Assembly: GCF_009762325.1 (NCBI RefSeq) | Contig: NZ_CP034348.1 | Span: 998,501-1,062,500, forward strand | Reading direction: 5' to 3' | Length of the DNA: 64,000 nt | Source of the DNA: Roseovarius faecimaris | GTDB lineage: Bacteria > Pseudomonadota > Alphaproteobacteria > Rhodobacterales > Rhodobacteraceae | In this document: piece by piece, positions 42,343 to 52,463 of the stretch | Layout of the letters: every line of letters starts with the position of its first letter | How positions within the stretch are numbered: the first letter of the stretch is position 1 | Program-made: the position numbers and the translations under genes | The notes under the pieces: generated by a model | Databases searched by the model: none | What the model was told of the DNA's origin: nothing | What the model saw: only the letters and a program-made list of their open reading frames with translations

Positions 42343-43905
42343 ATGACCGATGAGGTCACATATGACGACGCCGCCGAGGCCGAGGTGATCCGGGGCAAAC
42401 CGCGCCCGGATGACGCGCCTCAGGGAGAGGTGTCGGGCCTGGGCTGTCATTCAGGATCGGAGATGGAAAAAGCTGCGCGCATGGCCGGGCAGTCGGATCT
42501 TCTGGATCAGTATGCGCGCGATTATCCGCAAGGGCCCCATGACAAGCCGCAAAGCATGTGCCCGGCCTTTGGCAGCCTGCGCGTGGGCCTGCGGATGAAG
42601 CGGGTGGCGACGGTCCTGAGCGGCTCGGCCTGCTGCGTTTACGGGCTGACTTTCGTGAGCCATTTCTATGGTGCGCGGCGCTCGGTCGGCTATGTGCCGT
42701 TCAATTCCGAGACGCTGGTGACGGGCAAGCTGTTTGAGGATATCCGTGACGCGGTGCATGAGTTGGCGGACCCGGATCGGTTTGATGCGGTGGTGGTGAC
42801 CAACCTCTGTGTGCCCACGGCCAGCGGTGTGCCGCTCCGGCTTTTGCCAAGTGAAATCAACGGGGTGCGGATCGTGGGCATTGATGTGCCTGGCTTTGGC
42901 ATTCCCACCCATGCCGAGGCCAAGGATGTTCTGGCCGGTGCCATGCTGGCCTATGCCCGCAAGGAGATCGAGGCGGGCCCCGTGGCCGCGCCCGAGGGTG
43001 GCAAATCCGATCGTCCGACCGTCTCGCTGCTGGGAGAGATGTTCCCGGCCGATCCGGTGATGATCGGCGCGATGCTGGCCCCGATGGGTCTGGCCGCTGG
43101 GCCGGTGGTGCCCTGCCGTGAGTGGCGCGAGCTTTACGCCGCACTCGATTGCGGGGCGGTGGCGGCGATCCATCCGTTCTACACCTCGGCCATTCGTGAG
43201 TTTGAACGTGCAGGTCGGCCCATCGTGGGCAGCGCGCCGGTGGGCCATGACGGCACGGCGGCCTGGCTTGCCGGGATTGGCGAAGCCTTCGGACTGGCGC
43301 CCGACAGGGTGGCCGCGGCACAAAACGCGTTCCTGCCCGCGATCAAAGGCGCTTTGGCGCAGGCTCCGGTGAAGGGGACAATCACGCTCAGCGGCTATGA
43401 AGGCAGCGAGCTTCTGGTGGCGCGGTTGCTGATCGAAAGCGGCGCGGATGTGCCTTATGTCGGCACCGCCTGTCCGCGCACGCCCTGGTCACAGGCCGAT
43501 GCGGAATGGCTGCGCTCCAAAGGCGTCACGGTCAATTTCCGCGCCTCGCTGGAAGAGGATTGCGCGGCCATGGAAGGGGTCAAGCCGGACCTCGCCATCG
43601 GCACGACGCCGGTTGTGCAGAAGGCCAAGGAGCTGGGTATCCCGGCGCTTTACTTCACCAACCTGATTTCGGCGCGCCCTCTGATGGGGCCCGCGGGGGC
43701 GGGAAGCCTGGCCGAGGTGGTGAACGCCGCCATCGCCAACAAGGCGCGCATGGATCACATGAAAGCGTTTTTCGAAGGCGTGGGCGAGGGCGACACGGCG
43801 GGTGTCTGGGAAGGAGAGCCGAACCTGCGGCCCGATTTCCGCGCGCTCAACCTCAAGAAAATCGAAAAGAAGAAACGCGCCGAAAAAGCGCAGGAGATGA
43901 TCTGA
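42343..43905 (+). CDS. bchY: Chlorophyllide reductase subunit Y
   Basis: Catalytic-component subunit of chlorophyllide a oxidoreductase (C7-C8 reduction of the B ring), homologous to NifD-type proteins. The 520 residues include the Fe-S cysteine regions [22 protein letters not shown] and [23 protein letters not shown], then [44 protein letters not shown] and [20 protein letters not shown] precedes ATG 42343. The end overlaps the bchZ ATG by one base (TGATG). Confidence 0.96.
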   Translation: MTDEVTYDDAAEAEVIRGKPRPDDAPQGEVSGLGCHSGSEMEKAARMAGQSDLLDQYARDYPQGPHDKPQSMCPAFGSLRVGLRMKRVATVLSGSACCVYGLTFVSHFYGARRSVGYVPFNSETLVTGKLFEDIRDAVHELADPDRFDAVVVTNLCVPTASGVPLRLLPSEINGVRIVGIDVPGFGIPTHAEAKDVLAGAMLAYARKEIEAGPVAAPEGGKSDRPTVSLLGEMFPADPVMIGAMLAPMGLAAGPVVPCREWRELYAALDCGAVAAIHPFYTSAIREFERAGRPIVGSAPVGHDGTAAWLAGIGEAFGLAPDRVAAAQNAFLPAIKGALAQAPVKGTITLSGYEGSELLVARLLIESGADVPYVGTACPRTPWSQADAEWLRSKGVTVNFRASLEEDCAAMEGVKPDLAIGTTPVVQKAKELGIPALYFTNLISARPLMGPAGAGSLAEVVNAAIANKARMDHMKAFFEGVGEGDTAGVWEGEPNLRPDFRALNLKKIEKKKRAEKAQEMI

Positions 43906-45383
43906 TGCTGATCCAGGATCATGACAGGGCAGGGGGCTATTGGGGCGCGGTCTATGCGTTCTGCGCGGCCAAGGGCCTTCAGGTCGTGATTGACGGCCCG
44001 GTCGGGTGCGAGAACCTGCCAGTCACCTCTGTACTGCACTATACCGATGCGCTTCCGCCGCATGAGTTGCCCATCGTGGTGACGGGCCTGGGCGAGGAGG
44101 AGCTGGGCCGCGAAGGCACCGAAGGCGCGATGAAACGCGCCTGGGGCACGCTTGATCCGGCACTGCCCGCGGTGGTCGTGACCGGCTCCATTGCCGAGAT
44201 GATCGGCGGCGGGGTCACGCCGCAGGGCACCAACATTCAGCGATTTTTGCCGCGCACCATCGACGAGGATCAGTGGGAAGCCGCCGACCGGGCGATGACC
44301 TGGCTTTTCACCGAGTTCGGGATGACCAAGGGCCGCATGCCGCGCGAGAAAAAGCGCGAGGAGGGGGCGAAGCCGCGCGTCAATATCCTTGGCCCGATGT
44401 ATGGCACATTCAACATGCCGTCGGACCTGGCCGAAATCCGGCGTCTGGTCGAAGGGATCGGGGCCGAGGTCAACATGGTCATGCCGCTGGGCGCGCATAT
44501 CGCCGAAATGCGCGATCTGGTGAATGCGGATGTGAATATCTGCATGTACCGCGAATTTGGCCGGGGCCTCGCCGAGGTGCTCGAGAAACCCTATCTGCAA
44601 GCGCCGATCGGGGTCGATTCGACCACGCGTTTCCTGCGCAAGCTGGGTGAGCTTCTTGGGCTCGATCCCGAACCATTCATCGCCCGCGAAAAGCATTCAA
44701 CGCTCAAGCCCGTCTGGGACTTGTGGCGCAGCGTGACGCAGGATTTCTTTGCCACGGCGAATTTCGGCATCGTGTCGAGCGAGACCTACGCGCGCGGCAT
44801 CCGCAATTTCCTTGAGGCCGATATGGGGCTGCCCTGCGCCTTTGCCGTGGCGCGCTGTGCCGGGACCAAGACCAACAACGAAGAGGTCCGCGCGCTTATC
44901 GGGCAACACCGGCCGCTGATCCTGATGGGCTCGATCAACGAGAAGATCTATCTCGCCGAGTTGCAGGGCGGACACGGGCCGAAACCGGCCTTTATTCCCG
45001 CAGGCTTCCCCGGGGCAGCGATCCGCCGGGCCACGGGCACGCCGTTCATGGGCTATGCCGGTGCGACGTATCTGGTGCAGGAAATCTGCAACGGGCTTTT
45101 TGATGCCCTCTTTCACATTCTGCCGCTCGCGTCCGAGATGGATGCCGCCGCTGCCACGCCCACGCCGCTGCGCCGCGATTTCCCCTGGGATGCCGACGCG
45201 CAGGCCGAACTGGACCGTATCGTGGCAAGCCACCCGGTCCTGACCCGCATTTCCGCCGCCAAGTCGCTGCGCGATGCCGCCGAAGACGCGGCTTTGCGCC
45301 AGGGGGCCGAACGTGTCGTCCTGGAAACAATCAGAGCGCTGTCGCCACAAGGCCGCGCCAAAACAAATTCAACAGAGGAGTAA
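43905..45383 (+). CDS. bchZ: Chlorophyllide reductase subunit Z
   Basis: Partner of BchY in chlorophyllide a oxidoreductase, homologous to NifK-type proteins. The 492 residues begin [19 protein letters not shown] and include [30 protein letters not shown] (with an Fe-S Cys), [35 protein letters not shown] and [17 protein letters not shown]. The C-terminal domain holds [22 protein letters not shown]. The ATG shares one base with the bchY stop. pufQ starts 5 bases after its TAA, so the puf genes can be read from the bchC promoter. Confidence 0.96.
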   Translation: MLIQDHDRAGGYWGAVYAFCAAKGLQVVIDGPVGCENLPVTSVLHYTDALPPHELPIVVTGLGEEELGREGTEGAMKRAWGTLDPALPAVVVTGSIAEMIGGGVTPQGTNIQRFLPRTIDEDQWEAADRAMTWLFTEFGMTKGRMPREKKREEGAKPRVNILGPMYGTFNMPSDLAEIRRLVEGIGAEVNMVMPLGAHIAEMRDLVNADVNICMYREFGRGLAEVLEKPYLQAPIGVDSTTRFLRKLGELLGLDPEPFIAREKHSTLKPVWDLWRSVTQDFFATANFGIVSSETYARGIRNFLEADMGLPCAFAVARCAGTKTNNEEVRALIGQHRPLILMGSINEKIYLAELQGGHGPKPAFIPAGFPGAAIRRATGTPFMGYAGATYLVQEICNGLFDALFHILPLASEMDAAAATPTPLRRDFPWDADAQAELDRIVASHPVLTRISAAKSLRDAAEDAALRQGAERVVLETIRALSPQGRAKTNSTEE

Positions 45384-45388
45384 TTCGA

Positions 45389-45610
45389 ATGACCGACATG
45401 ACCTCGGGCCCGCTTCACAAGCCGGCAGGACGCCGCCGCGGCACCGAATTCTGGGTCTATTTCACCCTCATTTTCTTTGTGGCGTTGCCCTCGGCAAGCT
45501 TTCGCTGGGGACGGGACGTGATCCGCAAACGCACATTGAACCTGCGCGGGCCGATGGCGCGCGCCTGGGCCGAAGCCGACAGGCTGACGCCGATCATCTT
45601 CTCGGTCTGA
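45389..45610 (+). CDS. pufQ: PufQ, bacteriochlorophyll-linked assembly protein
   Basis: A 73-residue membrane protein with one hydrophobic segment (EFWVYFTLIFFVALPSASF) and the diagnostic PufQ end GPMARAWAEADRLTPIIFSV. In Rhodobacter PufQ affects bacteriochlorophyll supply and antenna formation. It lies between bchZ (5 bases upstream) and pufB (133 bases downstream), its standard place. AGAGGAGTAATTCGA precedes the start. Confidence 0.9.
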   Translation: MTDMTSGPLHKPAGRRRGTEFWVYFTLIFFVALPSASFRWGRDVIRKRTLNLRGPMARAWAEADRLTPIIFSV

Positions 45611-45622
45611 GCCGTCCCGGCG

Positions 45623-45669
45623 AGGTATCCGAGCACGACCTGCCTGCCCGCAAGGGCGGACAGATACCT
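45623..45669 (+). other. Nested hairpin between pufQ and pufB
   Basis: AGGTATC (45623-45629) pairs with GATACCT (45663-45669). Inside lies GCCC-GCAA-GGGC (45646-45657), a stem with a stable GNRA-type tetraloop. The structure may act in mRNA processing or 5'-end protection of the pufBA transcript. Function is inferred. Confidence 0.5.
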
Positions 45670-45743
45670 GAAGGGCCATGCAGGCCTTGACGGACCCGGC
45701 CGCGGGGGACGCGGCGTCAGCGTAACGTTCCGGAGGAAAGTTT

Positions 45744-45893
45744 ATGGCTGATAACACCGACCTGTCCTTCACAGGTCTTACCGACGAGCAAGCTCAGGAG
45801 CTGCATTCGGTCTATATGGGCGGCCTTTGGCTGTTCGTGGCGATTGCAGTGGTTGCCCATCTGGCAACCTATATCTGGGCGCCTTGGTTCTAA
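45744..45893 (+). CDS. pufB: Light-harvesting 1 beta polypeptide
   Basis: A 49-residue LH1 antenna subunit: [20 protein letters not shown], a single membrane helix [18 protein letters not shown] and the end APWF. His39 (in [14 protein letters not shown]) is the bacteriochlorophyll ligand; His21 is the second conserved His. CGGAGGAAAG lies 4 bases before the ATG. pufA starts 15 bases after its stop. Works with PufA as a repeated pair around the reaction centre. Confidence 0.96.
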   Translation: MADNTDLSFTGLTDEQAQELHSVYMGGLWLFVAIAVVAHLATYIWAPWF

Positions 45894-45907
45894 GGAAGGG
45901 TTGAGAG

Positions 45908-46075
45908 ATGTCAAAATTCTACAAGATTTGGCTGATTTTCGACCCTCGCCGCGTGTTCGTGGCGCAAGGCGTTTTTCTGTTCCTTTTGGCCGTCATGATC
46001 CACCTGGTGGTTCTGTCGAACGGCGTCAACTGGTTCGAAAACGCTGCAGCGTCGCGGGCGGCAGCGTCCGAATAA
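45908..46075 (+). CDS. pufA: Light-harvesting 1 alpha polypeptide
   Basis: A 55-residue LH1 antenna subunit starting [20 protein letters not shown]. The single membrane helix ([16 protein letters not shown]) carries His32, the bacteriochlorophyll ligand. The C-terminus [18 protein letters not shown] is short and Ala-rich. GGAAGGGTTGAGAG precedes the start. It is followed by a strong hairpin before pufL, which in related bacteria stabilises the abundant pufBA messenger. Confidence 0.96.
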   Translation: MSKFYKIWLIFDPRRVFVAQGVFLFLLAVMIHLVVLSNGVNWFENAAASRAAASE

Positions 46076-46103
46076 GCCAGGGATGCAAGTCCACTCCAAG
46101 ACC

Positions 46104-46133
46104 GTTGCGGGCGGCGTTTCTGTCGCCCGCAAC
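46104..46133 (+). other. pufA-pufL intercistronic hairpin (mRNA stabiliser)
   Basis: A perfect 10-base stem GTTGCGGGCG/CGCCCGCAAC with a 10-base loop and no T-run. It lies 28 bases past the pufA stop. The same arrangement in Rhodobacter causes differential stability of pufBA over pufLM RNA. Confidence 0.75.
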
Positions 46134-46201
46134 AAACCAAACATAGCGAGACGATGGCTTGAGGTCTGCACCGGACCGGTGGCCAGATGCGGAGAAAAAA
46201 G

Positions 46202-47041
46202 ATGGCTTTGCTGAGCTTTGAACGAAAGTATCGGGTCCGCGGCGGAACATTGATCGGCGGTGATTTGTTCGATTTCTGGGTTGGTCCGTTCTACGTAGGC
46301 TTCTTCGGTGTCACGACGGCGTTTTTCGCGCTCTTGGGCACCATTCTGATTTTCTGGGGGGCGGCGCATCAAGGCACCTGGAACCCCTGGCTGATCAACA
46401 TCGCGCCACCCGATCTGAGCTACGGGCTGGGGGTCGCCCCGCTGATGGAAGGCGGGTTATGGCAGATCATCACAATCTGCGCGACGGGGGCCTTCATAAG
46501 CTGGGCCCTGCGCGAGGTGGAAATCTGCCGCAAGCTGGGGATAGGCTATCACGTACCCTTCGCCTTCAGCTTTGCCATTCTGGCCTATGTCACGCTGGTC
46601 ATCTTCAGGCCGCTGCTGATGGGGGCCTGGGGGCATGGATTTCCTTACGGGATCTTCAGTCACCTCGATTGGGTGAGCAACACCGGCTACGCCTATCTGC
46701 ATTTCCACTACAACCCGGCGCATATGCTGGCGGTGACGCTCTTTTTCACCACCTGCCTCGCGCTGGCGCTGCATGGCGGGCTGATCCTGAGTGCCGCCAA
46801 TCCTGAAAAGGACGAGGAGATGAAGACGCCGGATCACGAAGACACGTTCTTCCGCGATTTGATCGGCTACTCGGTTGGCACGCTGGGCATTCACCGGCTC
46901 GGGTTCCTGCTGGCCATCAACGCGGTCTTCTTCTCGGCCGTCTGCATCATCATCAGCGGCCCGGTCTGGACGAAAGGCTGGCCCGAATGGTGGAACTGGT
47001 GGCTTGAGCTGCCGATCTGGCCCGGCCAGGGAGGGATGTGA
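46202..47041 (+). CDS. pufL: Reaction-centre L subunit
   Basis: The 279-residue L subunit binds special-pair and accessory bacteriochlorophylls, bacteriopheophytin, QB and the non-haem iron. It has five membrane helices. Landmarks are [36 protein letters not shown] (partial), [24 protein letters not shown] with the chlorophyll ligand His residues, [14 protein letters not shown] with an iron-ligand His, and [30 protein letters not shown] precedes ATG 46202; an upstream start at 46187 is possible but has no site. pufM begins 2 bases past the stop. Confidence 0.97.
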   Translation: MALLSFERKYRVRGGTLIGGDLFDFWVGPFYVGFFGVTTAFFALLGTILIFWGAAHQGTWNPWLINIAPPDLSYGLGVAPLMEGGLWQIITICATGAFISWALREVEICRKLGIGYHVPFAFSFAILAYVTLVIFRPLLMGAWGHGFPYGIFSHLDWVSNTGYAYLHFHYNPAHMLAVTLFFTTCLALALHGGLILSAANPEKDEEMKTPDHEDTFFRDLIGYSVGTLGIHRLGFLLAINAVFFSAVCIIISGPVWTKGWPEWWNWWLELPIWPGQGGM

Positions 47042-47043
47042 TC

Positions 47044-48030
47044 ATGATCGAATATCAGAACATCTTTACGCAGGTTCAGGTCCAGGGTCCGCCCGAGATG
47101 GGCATGGACAACGAAAACAACATGGCCGAGGAACGCACGACAAAGCCCTTCTTCAGCACGCTGGTGGGCTGGGTCGGCAATGCGCAGATAGGACCGCTTT
47201 ACCTGGGCTGGACCGGACTGGTGAGTGCCGCGACCTTCATCCTGTGCATGAACATCATCGGGATCAACATGCTGGCCCAGGTCAACTGGTCGATCCCCGA
47301 GTTCCTGCGCCAGGGCTTCTGGCTCGCTCTTGAGCCGCCGAGCCCGGAATACGGCCTGAGGATGCCCCCGTTGCAGGATGGCGGATGGTACATCATCGCC
47401 TCGTTCCTGCTCTTGGTCAGTGTCTGCACCTGGTGGCTCAGAACCTACCTTCTGGCGGCGCAGCACAAGATGGGTAAACATGTGGCCTGGGCCTTTGCCA
47501 GCGCCATCTGGCTGTTCCTGGTGCTGGGCCTTTTCCGCCCGATCCTGATGGGCTCGTGGTCAGAGGCGGTGCCTTATGGTATCTTCCCGCATCTGGACTG
47601 GACCACGGCGTTCAGCATCCGCTACGGCAACCTCTACTACAACCCGTTCCACTGTCTCTCGATTGTCTTCCTCTACGGTTCGGTGCTGCTCTTTGCGATG
47701 CACGGGGCCACCATCCTCGCGGTGACCCGCTTCGGCGGGGACCGGGAACTGGAACAGATCTTGGACCGTGGTACGGCGACCGAGCGGGCCGCACTTTTCT
47801 GGCGCTGGACCATGGGCTTCAACGCCACGATGGAAGGCATCCACCGCTGGGCCTGGTGGTTCGCGGTGCTCACGCCGATCACCGGCGGGATTGGCATTCT
47901 TCTGACCGGGACAGTTGTCGACAACTGGTTCATCTGGGCGCAGGAGCACCATTTCGCACCGGCCTATGACGGCTCTTATGGCTACGAGTCCTACGGCTCT
48001 TACGAAGCCTTCATCGGGCGGGAGGAGTGA
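47044..48030 (+). CDS. pufM: Reaction-centre M subunit with Tyr-rich tail
   Basis: The 328-residue M subunit begins [20 protein letters not shown], a typical Rhodobacterales start. It has five membrane helices, [26 protein letters not shown] with the special-pair His, [24 protein letters not shown] with iron-ligand His and Glu, and [25 protein letters not shown]. It is about 20 residues longer than Rhodobacter sphaeroides PufM, ending in a Tyr/Gly-rich segment ([16 protein letters not shown]). GGGAGGGA lies before the ATG. No pufX follows; pufC does. Confidence 0.97.
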   Translation: MIEYQNIFTQVQVQGPPEMGMDNENNMAEERTTKPFFSTLVGWVGNAQIGPLYLGWTGLVSAATFILCMNIIGINMLAQVNWSIPEFLRQGFWLALEPPSPEYGLRMPPLQDGGWYIIASFLLLVSVCTWWLRTYLLAAQHKMGKHVAWAFASAIWLFLVLGLFRPILMGSWSEAVPYGIFPHLDWTTAFSIRYGNLYYNPFHCLSIVFLYGSVLLFAMHGATILAVTRFGGDRELEQILDRGTATERAALFWRWTMGFNATMEGIHRWAWWFAVLTPITGGIGILLTGTVVDNWFIWAQEHHFAPAYDGSYGYESYGSYEAFIGREE

Positions 48031-48033
48031 ACG

Positions 48034-49125
48034 ATGCTACCCAATTGGTTCAACAAATGGAACGCCGAGAACCCGACGGATATCTATCGTCCGATCTTTA
48101 TCTTCGGGGCGATCGGCGGGGCGGTGATCGTGGTGGTTGCGTTGCTCATGTTCGGGCAGCCCTACGCCACGGACAGCCTTCAAACTGGGCCGCGCGGCAC
48201 GGGCATGTCGGTGCCCGAGTTCGAGGCTGATCTGGCGGTGCCGGACCCCGGGATCGAGGCGTTTCTCGCCTCGACCTCCAGCCCGGTCGTTCCGCAAGGT
48301 GGCGAAGAAATGGCCGGGTCGGCGCGCGAGAACGTGCCGCCGGGGCTTGAAGGGCTGACGGTCGAGAATTACGACCGCCTGCTTGCGGCGATGCGCAGCT
48401 GGACGGGGATCCCCGATCTTTTCGACGATCCGGACAATTACCAGACCGCCGTCGGCCATGTGATGATCACCATGACCCAGAACCTCAATGAAAACTGGGA
48501 CGGGCATGTGAATGCCAACAAGCAGGTTGGCGTGACCTGCTACACCTGCCACCGGGGTCAGCCCGTGCCAAGCGATGTCTGGTTCGACGCGACACCCACG
48601 GTCAAGGCGGCGCAGGGCTGGTCAGCCAATCAGAACCGCGCCACGGCGACCAGCAGCTTCACCTCGCTGCCGTCGGATGCGTTGCAGCATTTCCTTGTGG
48701 ATGGAGAAACCATCGGCGTGCACGACCTGGAATCGCGGGTGGCCGGTATCCCCGGGCAGGATGATTTCCCGGGTATCCAGCACGCCGAACGGACCTATGC
48801 GCTGATGAACTACGTGGCCAATTCTCTGGGGGTGAACTGTGTCTTCTGTCACAATTCGCGCGCCTTCTATGATCCGGGCCAGGTGACGCCGCAATGGGCG
48901 ACCGAGATGCTGGGGATCGGCATGGTGCAGGAACTCAACAACGAGTATCTGATCCCGGTCGGGGCGCTCTTGCCCGAAGACCGGCTTGGCCCGGTGCATC
49001 AGGATGCGCCCAAAGCCGCCTGCAAGACTTGCCACAAAGGCTATCAACAGCCGCTCCAGGGCACGAATGTGATCGGTGACTGGCCCGAACTGGCCACGAC
49101 CGAGGCTCCGGACTACAGCAACTGA
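48034..49125 (+). CDS. pufC: Reaction-centre cytochrome c, tri-haem form
   Basis: Membrane-bound cytochrome that re-reduces the special pair. A single N-terminal membrane anchor (IFIFGAIGGAVIVVVALLMFG) takes the place of the lipobox. Three CxxCH sites are present: Cys169 (CYTCH), Cys269 (CVFCH) and Cys330 (CKTCH). These match haems 2, 3 and 4 of the four-haem family. The haem-1 site is replaced by SWTGIPDLFDDPDNY (residues 122-136) with no cysteine, although the downstream Met segment MITMTQNLNENW is kept. The protein is 363 residues. A perfect hairpin follows the stop. Confidence 0.95.
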   Translation: MLPNWFNKWNAENPTDIYRPIFIFGAIGGAVIVVVALLMFGQPYATDSLQTGPRGTGMSVPEFEADLAVPDPGIEAFLASTSSPVVPQGGEEMAGSARENVPPGLEGLTVENYDRLLAAMRSWTGIPDLFDDPDNYQTAVGHVMITMTQNLNENWDGHVNANKQVGVTCYTCHRGQPVPSDVWFDATPTVKAAQGWSANQNRATATSSFTSLPSDALQHFLVDGETIGVHDLESRVAGIPGQDDFPGIQHAERTYALMNYVANSLGVNCVFCHNSRAFYDPGQVTPQWATEMLGIGMVQELNNEYLIPVGALLPEDRLGPVHQDAPKAACKTCHKGYQQPLQGTNVIGDWPELATTEAPDYSN

Positions 49126-49130
49126 CCAGC

Positions 49131-49165
49131 GGGAGGGCGATCCGAGCATATTGGATCGCCCTCCC
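49131..49165 (+). terminator. 13-bp hairpin after pufC
   Basis: GGGAGGGCGATCC/GGATCGCCCTCCC forms a perfect 13-bp stem with a 9-base loop, 6 bases past the pufC stop. There is no T-run, so it may mark the processed 3' end of puf mRNA or a partial terminator that lowers dxs read-through. Confidence 0.65.
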
Positions 49166-49236
49166 GACCATCGCGCCGTCCCTGTTGCGGACCGATCGTG
49201 GGCGACGCCTCAATCCACCGACAGGAGGACCCCGCG

Positions 49237-51165
49237 ATGAAAGATTCCCACTCCAAGACACCGTTGCTGGATCAGGTCGCCACCCCGGACGCGCTGCGCC
49301 GGATGTCGGATGCGGACCTGACCGCCCTTGCGGGCGAGCTTCGCGCAGAGGTGATCGACACGGTCTCGCAAACCGGCGGGCACCTCGGGTCGAGCCTGGG
49401 CGTGGTCGAGCTGACCGTGGCCCTGCATGCTGTCTTTAACACGCCCGTGGACAAGCTTGTCTGGGATGTTGCCCATCAAAGCTATCCCCACAAGATACTC
49501 ACCGGCCGGCGGGACCGCATGCATACATTGCGGCAAAAAGGCGGGCTCAGCGGGTTCACCAAACGCTCGGAAAGCCCCTATGATCCTTTCGGTGCGGCTC
49601 ATAGCTCGACCTCGATCTCCGCGGCCCTCGGCTTTACCGTGGGGCGCGATATGGGCCAGCCGACCGGCGATGCGATCGCGGTGATCGGCGATGGCTCGAT
49701 CAGTGCCGGTATGGCCTATGAAGCGCTCAACAATGCCGGTGCGGAAGGGCGGCGGCTCTTCGTTATTCTCAACGACAATGAGATGAGCATCGCGCCGCCC
49801 GTCGGCGCCATGTCGCGCTATCTGTCCGGGCTCTATGCCGGTGAGCCTCCGGCCCGCCTGGACGAGCTTGCTTCGGACATAAATCAGAACCTGCCCGCCA
49901 CGCTGCGCGAAGGTGTCGCCTGTGTTCGCGAACTGGCCGGCGGGTTGACCGCGTCAGGCAAGATTTTTGAAGAACTCGGTTTTGACTATGTGGGGCCGAT
50001 TGACGGTCATGACATGGATCAGCTTCTGATGGTTCTGCGTGCGGCACGGGTCCGGGCCACGGGGCCGGTGCTGATCCATTGCTGCACGGTAAAGGGCAAG
50101 GGCTATGTGCCCGCCGAGGCCAGCGACGACAAGTATCACGGCGTCTCCAAGTTTGACGTGCAAACCGGAGCGATGGCCAAGAAGGCGGCGAGCGCCCCGT
50201 CTTATACCTCGGTCTATGGCAAGGCGCTCAGAGGCATGGCGGCGCAGGATCCGAAGATCGTCGCGGTGACGGCGGCGATGCCGTCGGGCACCGGTGTGAA
50301 TATCATGGCCGAGGCCTTTCCCGACCGCGTGTTCGACGTGGGTATTGCCGAGCAGCATGCCGTGACCTTCAGCGCCGGAATGGCGGCGGCGGGGCTGAAG
50401 CCATTTTGCACGATCTATTCCACCTTCCTGCAACGCGGCTACGATCAGGTGGTGCATGATGTGGCGCTTCAGGGCCTGCCGGTGCGATTCGCGATTGATC
50501 GCGCGGGGCTGGTGGGCGCCGATGGTGCAACCCATGCGGGCAGCTATGACATCGGGTATCTCAGCAGCCTGCCGGGCTTTACCGTGATGGCCGCCGCCGA
50601 TGAGGCGGAGCTGGTGCATATGGTGGCAACGGCTGCGGCACATGATGAGGGACCGATTGCGTTCCGTTATCCGCGTGGCGCAGGCGAGGGGGTCGAGCTA
50701 CCCCAGCAGGGCGAGGTGCTGGAAATCGGCAAGGGCCGGGTTGTCGAGCAGGGCGAGGATGTGGCGATCCTGTCCTTCGGTGCGCATCTTGGTGTCTGCC
50801 GCAAGGCGGCGGCACTGCTCAGGGCGCAAGGGATCAGCACGACGCTGGCCGATGCGCGATTTGCCAAGCCGCTCGACACCGTCCTTTTGGCCGAGCTGGC
50901 ACGCGACCACCGGGCGCTGATCACCGTGGAGCAGGGGGCCGAGGGCGGCTTTGGCTCCATTGTGCTGCACGAGCTGGCCCGCCAGGGTGCCTTTGACGCA
51001 GGGCTCGCGGTTCGCAACATTTGCCTGCCGGACCGCATCATCGAGCAGGCCAGCCCCGAGGAAATGTATGCCGATGCCGGGATGACGGCGGAGGATATCG
51101 TCGCCACCGTGCGGATCGCTCTGGGCTTATCGGAGGACGCGCCGTCGCTCGACGCGGCCGAATAA
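49237..51165 (+). CDS. dxs: 1-deoxy-D-xylulose-5-phosphate synthase
   Basis: Thiamine-diphosphate enzyme joining pyruvate and glyceraldehyde 3-phosphate, the first step of the MEP pathway that feeds carotenoid, quinone and phytyl synthesis. The 642 residues have the ThDP motif [55 protein letters not shown] and [18 protein letters not shown]. The transketolase region with [20 protein letters not shown] and the C-terminal AKPLDTVLL follow. AGGAGGACC precedes ATG 49237. It is the last gene on the plus strand of the puf unit, a place also known in Rhodobacter. Confidence 0.96.
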   Translation: MKDSHSKTPLLDQVATPDALRRMSDADLTALAGELRAEVIDTVSQTGGHLGSSLGVVELTVALHAVFNTPVDKLVWDVAHQSYPHKILTGRRDRMHTLRQKGGLSGFTKRSESPYDPFGAAHSSTSISAALGFTVGRDMGQPTGDAIAVIGDGSISAGMAYEALNNAGAEGRRLFVILNDNEMSIAPPVGAMSRYLSGLYAGEPPARLDELASDINQNLPATLREGVACVRELAGGLTASGKIFEELGFDYVGPIDGHDMDQLLMVLRAARVRATGPVLIHCCTVKGKGYVPAEASDDKYHGVSKFDVQTGAMAKKAASAPSYTSVYGKALRGMAAQDPKIVAVTAAMPSGTGVNIMAEAFPDRVFDVGIAEQHAVTFSAGMAAAGLKPFCTIYSTFLQRGYDQVVHDVALQGLPVRFAIDRAGLVGADGATHAGSYDIGYLSSLPGFTVMAAADEAELVHMVATAAAHDEGPIAFRYPRGAGEGVELPQQGEVLEIGKGRVVEQGEDVAILSFGAHLGVCRKAAALLRAQGISTTLADARFAKPLDTVLLAELARDHRALITVEQGAEGGFGSIVLHELARQGAFDAGLAVRNICLPDRIIEQASPEEMYADAGMTAEDIVATVRIALGLSEDAPSLDAAE

Positions 51166-51196
51166 GCGCCGCTGGTTTCAGGCACGCACCTTACAA

Positions 51197-51230
51197 AAAA
51201 GCCGCGCCAGGTTGCCCCGGCGCGGCTTTT
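51197..51230. terminator. Bidirectional terminator between dxs and hemA
   Basis: AAAAGCCGCGCC/GGCGCGGCTTTT forms a perfect 12-base stem with a 10-base loop. The stem ends give T-runs on both strands. It separates the two convergent photosynthesis superoperons. Confidence 0.88.
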
Positions 51231-51248
51231 GCGTTGCTCTTCAGTTGA

Positions 51249-52463
51249 TCACGCGACCGCGTGGGCGATGGCGCATTGCTTCCACAGCACATCCAAAGCC
51301 TCGACCACGCGATCGATATCGGCATCGGTGTGCAGCGGCCCCGGAGTGAAGCGCAGCCGCTCAGTGCCTTTCGGCACAGTCGGATAGTTGATGGGTTGTA
51401 CATAGATCCCATAATCGCGCATCAGGATGTCGGCCAGCATCCGGCACTTGACCGGGTCCTTGATCGGCACCGGGATAATGTGGCTGGGGTTTTCCATATG
51501 GGGAATGCCCCGCGCATCGAGCATGGCGCGCATACGCGCCACCTGACGCCGCTGCTGGGCGCGCTCGATCTGGCTGACCTTGAGATGCGCGATCGACGCC
51601 TGCGCCGCCGCCGCCACGGCCGGGGGCAGAGCGGTGGTGAAGATGAAGCCGGACGCAAAGGACCGGATGAAATCGCAGAGCGCCGGAGAACCCGCGATAT
51701 AGCCGCCCATGCACCCGAAGGCCTTGCCCAGCGTGCCCTCGATCAGGGTGATCCGGTCGGCCAGCCCCTCGCGTTCGCTCAAACCACCGCCGCGCGGCCC
51801 GTAGAGCCCCACCGCGTGCACCTCGTCGAGATAGGTCATTGCGCCGTGCTTTTCGGCGACCTCGACAATTTCGGCCATAGGACAGATGTCGCCATCCATC
51901 GAATAGACGCTTTCGAACGCCACGATCTTGGGCGCATTTGCCGGGAGGGCGGCGAGCTTGCGGTCCAGGTCCTCGGGGTCGTTATGCTTCCAGATAACTT
52001 TCTGGGCGCGCGAGTGCCGGATGCCTTCGATCATCGAAGCATGGTTGAGCGCGTCCGACAGGATCACGGCATCGGGCAGGCGGCTGCCCAGGGTGGAAAG
52101 TGCTGCCCAGTTCGACACATAACCGGAGGTGAACAGGAGCGCGTCTTCCTTGCCGTGCAGATCGGCCAGTTCGCGTTCGAGCGCGACATGGTGGTGATTG
52201 GTGCCCGAGATGTTGCGTGTGCCCCCCGCGCCGGTGCCACAGCTGTCGATGGCATCCTTCATGGCCTGGCGCACGACCGGGTGCTGGCCCATGCCAAGAT
52301 AGTCGTTCGAACACCATACGGTGACCTCGTCGGGCGCGTCGTCATCATGGCTTTTGGCGCGTGGAAATTGCCCGCAACGGCGCTCCAGTTCGGCAAATAT
52401 GCGGTAATTGCCCTCTTCCTTCAGCGCCCCCAGTTGCGCGTTGAACATTGCATCAAAGTCCAT
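51249..52463 (-). CDS. hemA: 5-aminolevulinate synthase
   Basis: PLP enzyme condensing glycine and succinyl-CoA (Shemin pathway), the first step to haem and bacteriochlorophyll. The 404 residues include [71 protein letters not shown] and the Schiff-base Lys in [22 protein letters not shown] 52463 (MDFDAMFN) follows GGAGGGACATC. It overlaps the upstream puhE gene by 11 bases and closes the puh superoperon, placing ALA supply under photosynthesis control. Other hemA paralogues may exist outside the window. Confidence 0.96.
   Translation of the reverse strand: MDFDAMFNAQLGALKEEGNYRIFAELERRCGQFPRAKSHDDDAPDEVTVWCSNDYLGMGQHPVVRQAMKDAIDSCGTGAGGTRNISGTNHHHVALERELADLHGKEDALLFTSGYVSNWAALSTLGSRLPDAVILSDALNHASMIEGIRHSRAQKVIWKHNDPEDLDRKLAALPANAPKIVAFESVYSMDGDICPMAEIVEVAEKHGAMTYLDEVHAVGLYGPRGGGLSEREGLADRITLIEGTLGKAFGCMGGYIAGSPALCDFIRSFASGFIFTTALPPAVAAAAQASIAHLKVSQIERAQQRRQVARMRAMLDARGIPHMENPSHIIPVPIKDPVKCRMLADILMRDYGIYVQPINYPTVPKGTERLRFTPGPLHTDADIDRVVEALDVLWKQCAIAHAVA

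Noticed and set aside
45384-45743. Search for a separate PpsR operator or a clear puf promoter near pufQ
   Set aside because: No TGT-N12-ACA and no convincing -35/-10 pair was seen. Transcription probably enters from bchC or from a promoter I cannot recognise.
48031-49236. A pufX gene between pufM and dxs
   Set aside because: The only gene there is pufC, which starts 3 bases after pufM. No short hydrophobic frame resembling PufX was found.
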